64,000 nt of DNA from Gnetum montanum (taxonomy: Eukaryota > Streptophyta > Gnetopsida > Gnetales > Gnetaceae). The position numbers were made by a program, and so were the translations under genes. The notes beneath the pieces were generated by a model. That model did not search any database. It was not told where the DNA came from and saw nothing but the letters and a program-made list of their open reading frames with translations. The stretch lies in the NCBI GenBank assembly GCA_015680685.1, contig MNCI01033474.1, positions 678,009-742,008 of the forward strand, given 5' to 3'. This document shows, one piece after another, positions 33,750-45,062 of the stretch; position 1 is the stretch's first letter; each line of letters starts with the position of its first letter.

Positions 33750-33754
33750 AATGG

Positions 33755-34233
33755 TAACTAATTGTATAACCATGCTAAATCTCATGAATGAGTTATTTTT
33801 TAGATTCTATAATCCAATGCATAAAAAATGGGTAAGGACTAGTTAGGACATCCTTTAGAAATTATGTGCAATGTCCTAGATGTTGTAAAAAGTGAACAAG
33901 CTAAGGGTTTCTATAATAGGAATGAGTGTGGATGCTAATTCATTATAGCTGTGACTATAGAAAAATATTTTATGTAGCTAATCCCATTTTGTTGGGAAAA
34001 GGATATATAGTTAAATTAAATTTATGACTTAGCATTTCCTATAAAAATTGAACCCATAACTTAGATATGCCTTTGATAAATTTAAATACTAATTTTATCA
34101 ACCTCTTTGAAGTTTGAATAGTATAAAAAGTTAAATTTCATATTGATGAATGTAATGTCCATGATTAATTTTTATGAAGAAGACATAATAAGTTCATAGG
34201 GTGTTAGTACCAAGCTTTGAATCCAATAAAATG
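33755..34233. other. AT-rich spacer between E2 and E3
   Basis: No domain, LTR boundary or RNA gene seen. Confidence 0.4.
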
Positions 34234-35094
34234 TGATGAGTGGTGAGGTACCCCTACACTCAACCATATGAATATGAGCATTCACACATGATCCAGTTGA
34301 ACTCTACAGACGAACTGGTTGTGGTATCTAGATAGTTACTCGTTGATCATAGTTCGCTATCTTCTCATCTAGACTAGTATTTGCTTTCTCACATATGGTT
34401 TAGCCCAGAGTGAGGTGTATGATGTGGTCCTAAACTAGTGCTATTCCTAGAGGTAATGGAAAATAACTTTGATTAAGCTAAGAGGAAATGGAAGAAGAGA
34501 ATCTAAGCTAGCCTAAGTGTGATGAGCATCTGTCCTTATCATCCGTACACATCTTGGACCTCATGTACTACTATTGGGATTACCAAGTGCATGTCCTAGG
34601 TACGCTACTGGGATACCAAGTAGTCACACTTAAATGCTCATGATTAAGTTGTACTCATTTCACATTTAATAATAGGGATAGGAAATGAAGGTAGAGAAAT
34701 ATTAGTTAAGAAAGTAATAAATAACAATAACAGTAAGCAATTAAAACTAAGTGAATGCTGTAATGATGGAGTAATATTGATCTTTATTGTTGGTCATGTA
34801 CATGTTCAAGTACATCACACTTGAATAAAGGTTCCATATAGTTACAATCATCACACTGTAGGCATGCATTGGGGAAAGGGTTGAGATGAACTAAAAAAAT
34901 GACAAAAAGACTCTACTCTAACACTAACTTCCTCCTTCTTTCCTGTGCACCCAAATGTGGTATTTATAGGCTTACATAGGAACCATGATATCTTGTATTT
35001 GATATCATTAGCTAGGCTACGATACTGCGTATCCAATATCATGGATTTGATATCGTGGGTTCGATATCGGAGCTTGACAAATCATGGTTCATCA
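34234..35094 (-). repeat. 3' LTR of E3
   Basis: 861 bp. On the minus strand it starts TGATGAACCATGATTTGTC at 35094 and ends CACTCATCA at 34234. U3 has five GATATC-like sites between 34986 and 35070, and TATAAATA lies at 34968-34961. It is the same type as the E4 LTRs. Confidence 0.85.
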
Positions 35095-35105
35095 TACCTC
35101 CACAA
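35095..35105 (-). other. Polypurine tract of E3
   Basis: Minus strand TTGTGGAGGTA directly before the LTR, with GATGAGTTTTCATTCAA upstream as in E1, E2 and E4. Confidence 0.65.
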
Positions 35106-35274
35106 TTGAATGAAAACTCATCATCAAGTTGAAAAAAATGAGAACAAACACAATTGATTACATAGTGGATAGATATGGGATTAGTGACTGACTATAAATT
35201 TATTCATGTTGTAGTGGAGAATTGAATATGATAAAATTAGGACATAGACATAAAATTATAGAATTTATTGAAAC

Positions 35275-38061
35275 TCATGTGGTTCCTGGTGGTGGTGGCT
35301 CCTCCATGGGCCTTTTCCCTTTGTCTTGTGCTTCAGGATTTGGAAGTTGATGGCTCTGAAGGAATGCTTGGAGCTTTTCCTCTTCAGTTCAAGGGTCTTG
35401 TGTCATCCATGTTGATGCTCCAATGTTTGATGGATTCAGCACCTCCCATGGACATGGTAGTTGCGGGAACATTTGGTTGGCCTTGACATACTAAGCCACA
35501 AACAACCATCGTTCCTCTTCATAGGCTTTGGCTTTGTTCTTGTATTCTTGGTAATTCATAAGCCATCGAGCCAAGTCTACCACAACATCCTTTTGTCCCT
35601 GGTAACTAGCCTTGACCACCTCTAATTTAGAATTTTCCACTTCTACTTTCTGCAATGTCTTCTTGTGCTCAGCAGATTCTGTTTCATATTTTGCATAGGT
35701 GGTAGCTACCTACTTCTCCAGCTCTGTTCTTGAGTGTCCTACTATTAACATGGCTAAGTTGGCATACCACATATTTGCCAATTCCATGTACTCTATAAGA
35801 TCTTGTATCTATAGGTCATGGTTTTTTAGCTCTACTTGGTGGGCAAATGTATAGGTATCCAATATGGCCCACCAGTTAGTGTTTTGAGCACTAAGTGTTG
35901 ATATGGGTCTTGGTCATATGGATTTCTTTTTCAAATACTTACTTGTAAATCCCCACCTAGTCCCTGAAGTGTTCCTTTAGCTTTTCATGTCCCTTGGCCT
36001 CATTTTTCCATGTGCTTATTTCAATTACCATCTTTTGACGGATTGTGTGCACCTCCTTTATTAAAGGGTTCTATTTTCTCTAGCCAAGTAATTTATGTCT
36101 TGGTTGACCCTGACTAATTGTTCTTGAAATTGCTAAAAATTGTCTTTGAGAACCTTATTTTGTTTTTCCATAGTGGTCAACTAAAGATTATCTATGACAA
36201 GCTGTTTATTCTCCTCTTGCAAGGCCTTGAGTGCTTTGGCATGCGCATATGTCTATGCTTGTGCCTTTGAAGCATTCCAATCAGCTTTCTCTTTTTCCTC
36301 TGCCACTTTCTTATTTTCTTCCAATAATTTAGTAATTTTCTCTATCTTGAAGGACTCTAGATGGTCTTTGGGGATAAATCAGGATGGGTCCCACTGTGTA
36401 GCTTGCAGGGTGATGAGCTTCTCTTGGAGTCTTTCCAACTCTATTTTTGCATGCTTAGCCTTGATCTCTACCATGACCAGCTTTCCTATGGTGGAGATGA
36501 GGTATGATTGATTTGTTGTGACATCTTGAAGGATGTTAAATAGGAACATCATCACTTGTCCTATCTGCAACAACCGATTGAGAACATCCTCATGCTTTGC
36601 AGGAGTCCTCGAGGGACCAACCAAAGTTTGAGTGTTGCGTGATCCTATAAAGTTTACTGGTGGCACAATAGGGACATAAAATGATTCCTTTATGTCATCT
36701 GTGATGACTTCTATGGCTCCCACTACCTCTTGGTGCTGCATGACCATTACCGTGGCCCCTTCGCTGATTTCTAATTGCACCTAGAAAGATGCAGTGTTTC
36801 CTAAGATTTGTTGTGACTAGTGCGTTTCCCCTCCTCCTGTTTGGATTGAAACCTCACCTCATGCATGATTGATGAAGAACATGGATTATATGATATCATT
36901 GATGAACTGGAAGGGATTGGCATCATCATGACTTTCCTAGCTGACAGTCTCAGTGATGGCCCTGAGATGGCTCATCGATGGTCGATAATCCTACAATGGT
37001 GGTGGTGGTTGGTCTTGTTGGCATGTGCTAGGACCTACTTCTTGTTGTTAACTAGGCCTTGTGCTTGGAAGTTGGATAGGCCTTGGAGTTTGAGTTACAG
37101 TGGGCTCCACTATCTGTTCTTGTTCTAGCTCCAGTGTCTCACCAGCACTTTTCGTTGGGGCTAGTGGCTTTAGTGATTCAGCAAACAAAGCATTTTGGGC
37201 TATTCTGGGGATGTCATTGGTGTACCCTAGAATTCTAGCATGCCAACATAGCTTCCTGATGAGATAGGGGAAGGGCAATACGAACTTTCCTATCTTGCGT
37301 TCCTCAAACTACCTTAGAATCTCTGTGAGATACAGATGGTAGGTTAGCATTAACCTTTCCCATCATATAGTACTTCCTCTAGCTGCATACATGGAGATTC
37401 TATTCAATTCCTTTTTGGGGAAGATGTGATAAGTACCAATCTTGAAATAGATCCTCTCCTCTAGGGTCAACTCTCCATATGCCTTGTCTTCCTTGCCGTA
37501 TGTCCTTTTCAACCAAATTTTTTGTGCATCAACATCGGAGCAAGTGGGTAGGTGAGCAACTTTTGGTACTATATTTGGAAGATTTAACACTTCTGAAATG
37601 GATTTGGTAGAGAAATCTATAGAAATACCACCAATATCAACTATGGTGCCTTCTTCTTTATTGTGCCAAAATTGGTACATCTCTTCCAAGTACCAAGCAC
37701 CACTTTTAGAGAGGATAGGTCATAATGGGAATCCTTTGAGTTGGTCCCTGACTACTTCAGGAGCAAACTCAATGAAAGGTCCAAAGTTTGGTTCCATGAT
37801 CACAACTGCTGATGTGGACCTTTCGTGGATTTCCTGAACACATTCTAGGGACAATGTGAGATGTTGTCCCTATTTAGGTGCTTCAGTGGCTCCTCTTTTA
37901 GCCTCTCTCAATTGCACAGTAACAGGAGGCTCTTGATGGATGTTGAATGATTATGCCTCCTGTTCTGGACATTCCTCGAGGGACACCTAGCCTCTGCCTC
38001 TCCTTGGTTGTTTGGACACACCTTGAGAGGGTCCTCCTTATTGTCCACATTTAGGGGCCAT
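35275..38061 (-). pseudogene. E3 ORF2: plant-transposon-protein-like domain plus coiled coil
   Basis: From ATGGCCCCTAAA (38061) to TGA (35275) is 929 codons. The pieces I can read (38061, 37689-37363, 37278-37048, 36780-36379 and the C-terminus) all share one frame, so decay is by stops alone. N-terminus: a basic Gly/Arg/Gln-rich stretch. Next comes EEMYQFW...VDIGGISIDFSTKSISEVLNLPN (37689 down), then TYGKEDKAYGELTLEERIYF and LPFPYLIRKLC. This fits, as I recall it, the 'putative plant transposon protein' family (FYA..., VRG..I.F...AI...L.LP, LITxLC). The second half is Glu/Lys/Leu-rich coiled coil (36480-35600). It ends with AQDKGKRPMEEPPPPGTT. Function unknown; a structural or envelope-like role is speculation. 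Confidence 0.6.
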
Positions 38062-38543
38062 TTGTAATCACATGGGGCCAACTATTAGTAAGGTTATTTA
38101 CCAAATGCGACTTATACCCTTACTTATTGCCTCTAATGAATTCATGTGTTTTTTGTGATCTAGAGTTAGGAAATTTCTTGAAAAGTTTTGATATTAGGCT
38201 CAATTTGATTAGGTGGCTCCAAAAATTAATTTTCATGGTAAGAGTGAAGAGAGAAGATTGATTTGGAAATGTGTTTAACAGTTCTACGGTCATTTATCCT
38301 TTATGATATCCTTCAGGAAATGATAAATTTTGGAAAAAATTATGTGCAACTTGGAGCATACCCTTCCCCCAAAACTAAGCTGAACACTCTGGGTTTTGAT
38401 AGGGTCAATTGGAATGGGAATTAGAGCATTAATAAACAAGTTATAGATGCTTGAACGATAAGTGTGCAAGCTAGCAAGTTTGTGGAAGAAAATTTGAACA
38501 ACTTCCCTCACATGAATAGTGTAAAATGATGTTGATGTGGGTT

Positions 38544-38559
38544 GGGGGGGGGGGGGGGG
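38544..38559 (+). repeat. Poly-G tract (16 G)
   Basis: An uninterrupted run of 16 G on the plus strand. On the minus strand it is C16 just downstream of the internal TATA-like box of E3. E4 has CCCCC at the same place, so the tract grew in E3. Confidence 0.85.
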
Positions 38560-38570
38560 TGTGGGTCCAG

Positions 38571-38645
38571 ATATATAGTTTTTATGGATGTGATATTGCA
38601 TACCCAATAGTGTGGAGCCAATATTGGGTACCTGATATCAAGGCC
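38571..38645 (-). promoter_or_regulatory. Internal U3-like promoter of E3, upstream of ORF2
   Basis: On the minus strand: TTGATATCAGGTACCCAATATTGG, then CAATATCACATCC, then CATAAAAACTATATAT. It lines up with GATATTGGG...CTATAAATACTATATAT of E4 at 56829-56885. The layout, GATAT dyads followed by a TATA-like box, copies the U3 of the LTR. It lies about 510 bases upstream of the ORF2 start. Confidence 0.5.
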
Positions 38646-40045
38646 AATTGAAAATAGGACACTTAGTAAAATTAATGAATTTCTAAATTTCTAAGGCTAG
38701 AAATGAAGGATTTGAGGTTAATTGGAAAGGTCTAGGGTAACATTGAATAGACTGGGAGGCACAAAAAGTATGATGGGATAGAATATAATAATGAAATTCG
38801 TGAATAGAATGAAGAAAAAGGACATGTTATGGTGTATAGGAACTTTTGAACTTAGAAGGATGATTAAGGAAAGAATAACATTGCTAATGCAGTACTCGAA
38901 GGGTATAAAATGATGTGATGGTAATGTGCAATGAGTGTAAATTACAAAGGTTATGCAAGTGGGTCCTCCCCAAAGTAGGTTCCTACTTATGATGCCCTTA
39001 CATAGCCACCCTAAAAATTTCCATAGGAATTAGAAGGGTGAAATGTAATCCACACCAATCCCACAAACACACACATCTAGATATCACCATAATGAGGTTT
39101 GAATTCAATGCTACACAAGACACGAGTCACAAATCCATGAATAGCGAGATGAGGCAAATTGTCGAAGGGATTGCAGAGAGTAGGACATGAGGTAACTAAC
39201 CCATGGCACAATGAATCTTAAGTGTAGAACATGATTAATGTGTCAGTAGCCTGTCGCTCCAAAATCAAGACCAAGTCCATTCCTTCGATCAGTGACATCA
39301 CATTGTTTCATCCACTGATGAAAAATCATAAGAGCATCATGAAAGAAAGGAGTACAATCACTTGGCATTTTGTCCAAGGGAGGAGTGATTTGGAATTTCT
39401 TTGTGGCATACTTTTTGCTTGGCTGCTTTGGCACACTCTTTTTTTTCCTTTTTTTGATGCGTAATCTAGAGAAGTTGCCTACCTTTAGGCATGGGTGCAT
39501 GTATTTCCAGTGGAACCTCCTAGAATAGCATTGGGTTTCTTTATTAAGTACCTTTATTACTCTTACTCCCATTTTTCATTAGATCTATAAGGATCTTGAT
39601 ACAACCAAGCTGCATGATAACTCCTACAGATGTCACCAAAGAGAATCCACATGTCCCCTTGATGTCACACCTTGGTCATTCCTTCTTAGTCCATCCTTCT
39701 TTGCTTTGGGTATAATGAGCATAAAATTACTTTAAGTTTTAATGATGTCAAGAATATCATCGTACCCAGAGTAGAACCTCTTATTAATAGAATGGTTGGA
39801 TGGATGTGATGGGCTTGTTGTCCAAGTAATTAGTCCTCTAATACTTGATAGCATAGAACAACATCTCAGCCAATGAGTCACATGAGTGTTTTATTCATAG
39901 ATGAGATTACCCATAAAAATATAAAATAATAAATAAAAAGATGAACCAACCAATAAAAAGATGAAATAAAAAATTGAAAGATGAAAAAATGGAAAAAAAA
40001 ATTGTAAAATTAAAGAAAAGAAAAAAAATTTATTAATTCTATTTG

Positions 40046-40675
40046 TTAGAATGGGGGATATCCCCCATAACTAAAATTTTGATCATAGCAAGAATTAATA
40101 AATGTAAGGGTTGGATCAATGCATTTCAAAAATATTGGGACATGGTCATATCCAAACCACTGAGTGTCTTTTGATGTCATGGTTGGAATGTACCCAAATT
40201 GGGGTGCACACACTGTATTAAAGTTGACATAGTGGGGCAAGTTAGAAGATGTGGTTAATTGATACGAAGTTGACCCACTATGGCACCCTTGACCATAAGA
40301 TGGTATGGAAGGATTGATATGTCTTTCTACATGGCTATATTCATTGGGCCACATAGTTGTTGGAGTATTGATTGGTGGCCCTGATAAGGTAACACGAGGC
40401 ATTGGGTTTGAGGAGAAAGATGCACCATAGTGTTGAACTTGTGCTGAGTGGGAGGATGTAGTGGTCTTTGAACTATGTTGTCCCTTTCTATGATCATGTC
40501 TAAAGAAGGGATGCCTTCAATGTTGTGAAGGATTCCCACTATGGTTGACAGTAGCAGCACAAGTAACATTTGTGGGTCGATGCTATGGTGCAAATGCTTC
40601 TAGTACTATTGGTGGCAATGTAGAAGGAGGTGAAGTATGAGAATATTAAGGGGAAGGAGAATATTGGTGGCATTG
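40046..40675 (-). pseudogene. E3 gag, C-terminal part
   Basis: The frame 40402-40046 reads MPRVTLSGPPINTPTTMWPN... and ends YGGYPPF. E4 (55022-55387) has the same with MPLVTLSGPSINTPTTMWPN...DGGYPPF. Upstream to 40675 it matches the Pro/Ser-rich E4 region near 54780-55020 in broken frames. This is the Gag tail after the knuckle. It would not assemble particles, as the gag domain is absent. Confidence 0.6.
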
Positions 40676-40680
40676 TGTTT

Positions 40681-41380
40681 TTTTTTTTAATTATAGATTT
40701 TCCAAGTGGAATTATCCTTTTTGTAAAATCATCCCATACTCTTATATATCTAAATACCCAACAATCATTGTATTAAATTATCTAATTTTATTGTTAATAT
40801 CTAGAAGATCTAAAGAAAGAAATCTTCCTAATTTGAACTAAAGCTAGATATAGATTTGCACTATCATTCAAGATCCTAGTAAGTGCTTTGCTTTAGATCT
40901 TATTTTAGGATTTTCATACATCCCATTATTGATCTTTAGTTTTTTCTATGATTTGGAGCTTGTTTGAGATAGTTTAGTCATATGAAGATTTATAGCTATA
41001 GTGCTACCAATTAGGGAGGGAAAATTTGATAGTTTTCTCTTATTTTTAGATTTTTTATGTTGTGTTAATGTACACATTCATTTTTTTTGGTTTAATTTTT
41101 TAAAAAACAATATTATGAAAAATTTAATATGTTATATATGATTATTATATGCATGTTTTCTAAGATTTAATATTTTAGTAATGATTATTTTTATTCATGG
41201 AATGTTAGCAAATGGTTTGGCTTTGCTTGAATTTTTTTTGACTTTTTTTTTCCATTATTACCATTTTGATTACCTATATTACTTATTGTTACTATTTATA
41301 GTGAAATTGTTACATGTTGTCACCATAGTGACTATTGTTATACCTATTATTACTATTGTTAAAACTACTTTTATGTGTTG
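40681..41380. other. AT-rich sequence with no recognised feature
   Basis: Runs of T and A and a hydrophobic frame (41181-41423) that looks like composition bias. No boundary or domain seen. Confidence 0.35.
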
Positions 41381-41892
41381 TGTGACATCTTGTCCACTAT
41401 TAAGGATGGAAGTATATCATTAAATGGGTAACCAACCATTAAAAGAAAGGTTATCTTATTATTAAGAGTTGTAAATATTTGTGGCACTCCTTGAGGATGG
41501 GTTTGACTTGACATTTAAGGTTGGGACTTAGAGGTTGTACCAAGCAAGGATTTTTGGAGCTAGATTGGTGAGTGAAGAGACTTGGGTGAAGTAGGATAAG
41601 AAGGAACTGATCACCCCTTTAGTATTATGGCCTAACTATGGTAGTACTTCTAGATTACCTCCAAGGATTCTAAGTATCATAAGAAGATAACATAGGGTCA
41701 TTAACAACATATTTAGATAAATTTCATTAATAAAGTTTGATATTTATTTTCATTTCTATTCTATTCTTTTGCCATTACTTTTATGTTCTAATGCATGATT
41801 CAGATTATTTCAACATTACACAATGATTTCATGTGATAAATTCTCATAATCATTGACATTTGGGAATGGGATCTCACATTTGATATAAGAGC
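41381..41892 (+). repeat. Isolated LTR with an initiator-Met-type primer site
   Basis: A segment from TGTGACATCTTGTCC (41381) to GGGATCTCACA (41878) is followed by TTTGATATAAGAGC. The last 12 bases match the primer core TGGTATCAGAGC at 10 of 12. Ends TGTGA...TCACA form an inverted pair. It would be a 5' LTR of about 500 bp with no recognisable internal domains to its right. No target duplication can be tested. Confidence 0.4.
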
Positions 41893-43125
41893 AAACCATG
41901 GCCCAGAAGTTGAAAGTGGATTCAAGAAACAAAATTGTAATAGATGTTATTTTATTAATTAATAAAAGAAAGAAATAAAATCAATAAAGAATATGAGATA
42001 ATAAAAATAGTAAACATGGATGATATAGGTGAAATTGAACATCAAACTTAAAAGATTAAAGAAGATCCTTGGCAACTTTACCTAAGTCACTTGCTCTTCC
42101 TTGGTGACATTATCCTTTTCAAGTACATCCCAACATCTAAAAAATCCATCTTATAGTTTTCAAATGTAGTTGATGATATTCTTTGTAATAGCCTTCATGT
42201 TATTAGCATTTTCAAGTTCCAAATTCAACAAGTTGACTTGAATCCTTAGTTGTGTCATGTTCTACTATTCTTCTTCTTTCTTTAGATGCATAAGATAATG
42301 ATAATAAGTGGGAGAGAATAAATAAAAAATGGAAGGAAAATAATAAGAATTTACAACTTACATGAAGCCAATTACTTTCAATTTTGATGACACGTTCATC
42401 ATTTAGCAAGTGTTGAGCTAAGCAAGTATCCCTCTCTAGTTTTCCTAAAATCTATTCAAGATACTTAGTGAACTTTCATGCATATTTTAGAACTACATAA
42501 AATGTGGACGAATGACTAGAATACACCAAATCATAGTTACCTTTGAATTAATAGGACTTGAAATCCATAAGGAGATATAACTTCTTATAAATAGAGTGCA
42601 AAGTATTCTTAGCAATTTGATCGTTAAGATTATGAAGAAGAACAAATTTTTCCTTTGTAGCAACCATTATTTTTTTTTGAGAGTAGGAAGAGCCTTTAAT
42701 GGTAATTTAACTAAATTTGTTGAAGAAAAGAAATCTAGAAGAAGAGATTGCCAAAATAGTTTGTGGGCCCCCAAACAAAGTTAAACTCTTCACTGGAGTC
42801 ATCCATGGAGAATGTACTTATGAAGATTTTGGTGGTGAAGTTGTAATCCATTCTCATGGAATTTGGTTTTTCATAATTATTCCTATGAAATATTTAATTG
42901 ATATTCATTAAGTTTTCTTCCTTAGCTAATTGTTTGTATCTCTATGGAATCGTGATATGGTGTTATGAAAGTTCCTTTTATGGAACTTTATTAAGGATGT
43001 TTGGATAGGTCCTATTCATGATGCCCTTCTTTTTTTTTATGTCCAAAAAAGAGGAGAGATGAACTTTTATTTCTAGTTTTTATCATGGACCATACTAACC
43101 CATTTTCTTAAGTTTTGGAAATCAC
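41893..43125. other. Sequence with no recognised domain, upstream of LTR-h
   Basis: Short frames (42212-42409 minus, 42596-42911 plus) match nothing I know. The last 60 bases (TATCATGGACCATACTAACC...) match the text before LTR-i at 45010-45070, so at least the end is the 3' internal part of the Copia-like element. Confidence 0.35.
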
Positions 43126-44268
43126 AAAAAGGGGGAGATTGCTGACCTTTTGGTATGCCAAAACCTTAAGGAAAATGGAGAACAAAGAATGTTGGTTGTG
43201 GTTGTGTTTACAGGATAAGAATAGGTACTCCACATTATGAACAAGTATTCAATGGAGCATGGCTATCAAGAAAAAAGACTGCATAGGTAAAAGATGAGAG
43301 CATGGACATGTACAATGACCACAAGCTAAATGAAGATGCTCCAGGGATTGAAAAGAAGCTAAATCAATGAGAAAGCCTCAGGAATTAGAGCTCAAAAATT
43401 GAGAAGATGTCTCTAAGAAACATAAGACATCTTGGTCAAGAGGAGTGCATTCATAGCAAGATGTCTTCCAAAAATAGGAGATGTCTCCTTTTAAAAGGAG
43501 ATCTCTTTCCAAAGATGTTCCCATTCATGAAGGGGATGTCTTCCTAGAATTAAGGATGAATTCAGAGAGACATCCCAATATTGAAGAAGATGTTTGCACT
43601 AGTTGATGGATAGTTGTTGCATGAATTTTAAGGTATTTTTGGAAACTCCAATGCTATAAGAAGACTCCAAATTTTCAAAATTGTGTACGAATTGTCAACA
43701 TCAAAGTAATCATTTGTCTATATTACACTATTATACTTGTGTACTTGAATTGTCATATCATTTGTTAGATTTGCTGTGAAACTGTGCTTCATTTTATAAG
43801 GAATTTGTAAATTGAGTTACACTCTCTCCTTGTGGTTCCTTTTCTTTTCTATCAATCCTGAGGGATTGATGTGCTTCTTGCAAGAAGGCATCCTTTTATA
43901 GCTTGTTGGGATTGTATGAGAGTGAGTTTTTTTGCTATGTCAAAATACTCTAGAGTGAGGCTCTATTTTGTATAGGTTGTGGAATCCTTTAAACCACTCT
44001 TGAGCTTATTGGGACCTTGCAAGATTGAGAGTTGTTGTAGTGATGAAACTCTCCTTAGTAAAGATTAAACTTTGTAAAAGTTGTGGTGTCTTACAAACCA
44101 CATTTTGGAAGGAAAAAAGAAAGTATGGAGGTGTGCAAGGAATCTACCCTCCGAGTGTGGACTACCCAATTTTGGGAACCACGTAATTCTTGTGTTTTGT
44201 GTAACACATATTGCTTGTGATTTGGGAAACTAATTCATCCCCTCCTTCTAAGTTCTCAGTCCTCACCA
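43126..44268 (+). repeat. LTR-h: Copia-like LTR with its polypurine tract
   Basis: The tract AAAAAGGGGGAGAT (43126-43139) is followed by TGCTGACCTTTTGGTATGCC at 43140. The LTR ends near CAGTCCTCACCA (44268), about 1.1 kb. The GGGGGAGAT-TG junction and the U5 text (GGGAACCACGTAA..., AATTCATCCCCTCCTTCTAAGT) are typical of Copia LTRs. U3 (43420-43610) has repeated GATGTC/GACATC words such as GGAGATGTCTCC. Confidence 0.6.
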
Positions 44269-45062
44269 TTATGTGAAAGATTAACTCAGGTGAGACATCC
44301 CATTTTTTCTAGGACATTCTAATCTACAATGGGACATCTATAGAATGAATTTGAGATTGATAAGTGTTTTTCTTGCTCATTAAATCTCCCTTTGTGCTTT
44401 TTATTTTATGAGGAGACATCCTTGATGTACCAATATTCTTTTGTGTCATGAATTTGAGCAAGGAATGCAAGAAATAAACTAGATATATAGAAAGGAAGAG
44501 TTCCTAATTAAGTGGATTGGGATGTAGAAGGATTTAGTAGGATAAAATGAGAGAAACCAATGATTGGGCTTATATAGATGATGCCCTTGCAAGGGTTATA
44601 GAGGATTTTCATATTCTTCTTATTTTAGGTGATGTTGAAAAAGGGGAGAGTTTCTGGTATTTTGTGTGGGTAGTTGTATGGATAGTTAATAGTTGGTATT
44701 TTGTATACTTGTATAGATACAGTTGTATGAGGATATGTTGTCTTGATATGTGTACTTTTTGATATATTTTGGGGATAGATTGTGATATGTATACTGGCTA
44801 TATATAGTTTATGCTTTTGCTATGCATATATGGATAGCTATGGATAGCCTTTAGATAGTTTTTGATGCTAATATTTTCTTGTGTTTCTCTCTTATGATTT
44901 CAACTAATATATATGTGTTGTTTAATGATTCATCTCATTTCCCTTTGTCTTTCCTACTACCATAGGATTATTAATGACTATATATACAATTGTGATTTAA
45001 TTGTTTAATCATATGATATTATGGAACATGCCAACTAATTTTCTAAATTTTTGAACATCACT
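44269..45062 (+). other. Short internal region between the two Copia-like LTRs
   Basis: About 0.8 kb with no pol motif. It contains more GACATCC words (44284, 44327, 44405), a frame at 44547-44762 of no known family, and a closing stretch matching the sequence before LTR-h. It resembles the internal part of a small non-autonomous element. Confidence 0.4.

Larger units (their letters stand above)
28659..33754 (+). mobile_element. E2: Athila/Tat-like element with gag only
   Basis: The element is 28664-33749 (5086 bp), flanked by GATGG and AATGG (four of five match). LTRs are of the GGTTACTC type. The primer site and the last 35 or so bases of the 5' LTR are deleted at 29570. Gag is present up to the start of the gag domain, then sequence jumps to the shared 3' region, so protease is also missing. 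Internal parts match E1 although the U3 parts of the LTRs do not. Confidence 0.85.
38062..40045 (-). other. E3 spacer between gag and ORF2
   Basis: It matches 55388-57388 of E4. It holds polypurine-like motifs on the minus strand at 40078-40059 (TTAGTTATGGGGGATA) and 38380-38361 (TTAGTTTTGGGGGAAGGG), the internal promoter, and a frame at 39572-39243 whose E4 counterpart differs in frame. I do not credit that frame as a gene. Confidence 0.5.
34234..40680 (-). mobile_element. E3: 5'-truncated Athila/Tat-like element with ORF2
   Basis: Read on the minus strand: the C-terminal part of gag (40675-40046), a spacer with an internal promoter, ORF2 (38061-35275), a polypurine tract (35095-35105) and a 3' LTR (35094-34234). 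It is homologous to E4 throughout. It stops at a poly-T run near 40678 in the middle of gag, so the gag N-terminus, primer site and 5' LTR are missing. No RT or integrase. Confidence 0.8.

Noticed and set aside
36194-36511. 105-codon plus-strand frame
   Set aside because: It is the antisense shadow of the coiled-coil part of E3 ORF2 on the minus strand.
39243-39572. 109-codon minus-strand frame in the E3 spacer, similar to E4 55969-56208
   Set aside because: The two copies align as DNA but differ in frame and in the Lys-rich middle; most likely shared non-coding sequence.
41181-42911. Several frames of 62-80 codons
   Set aside because: No recognisable family, no conservation between copies; composition bias explains them.
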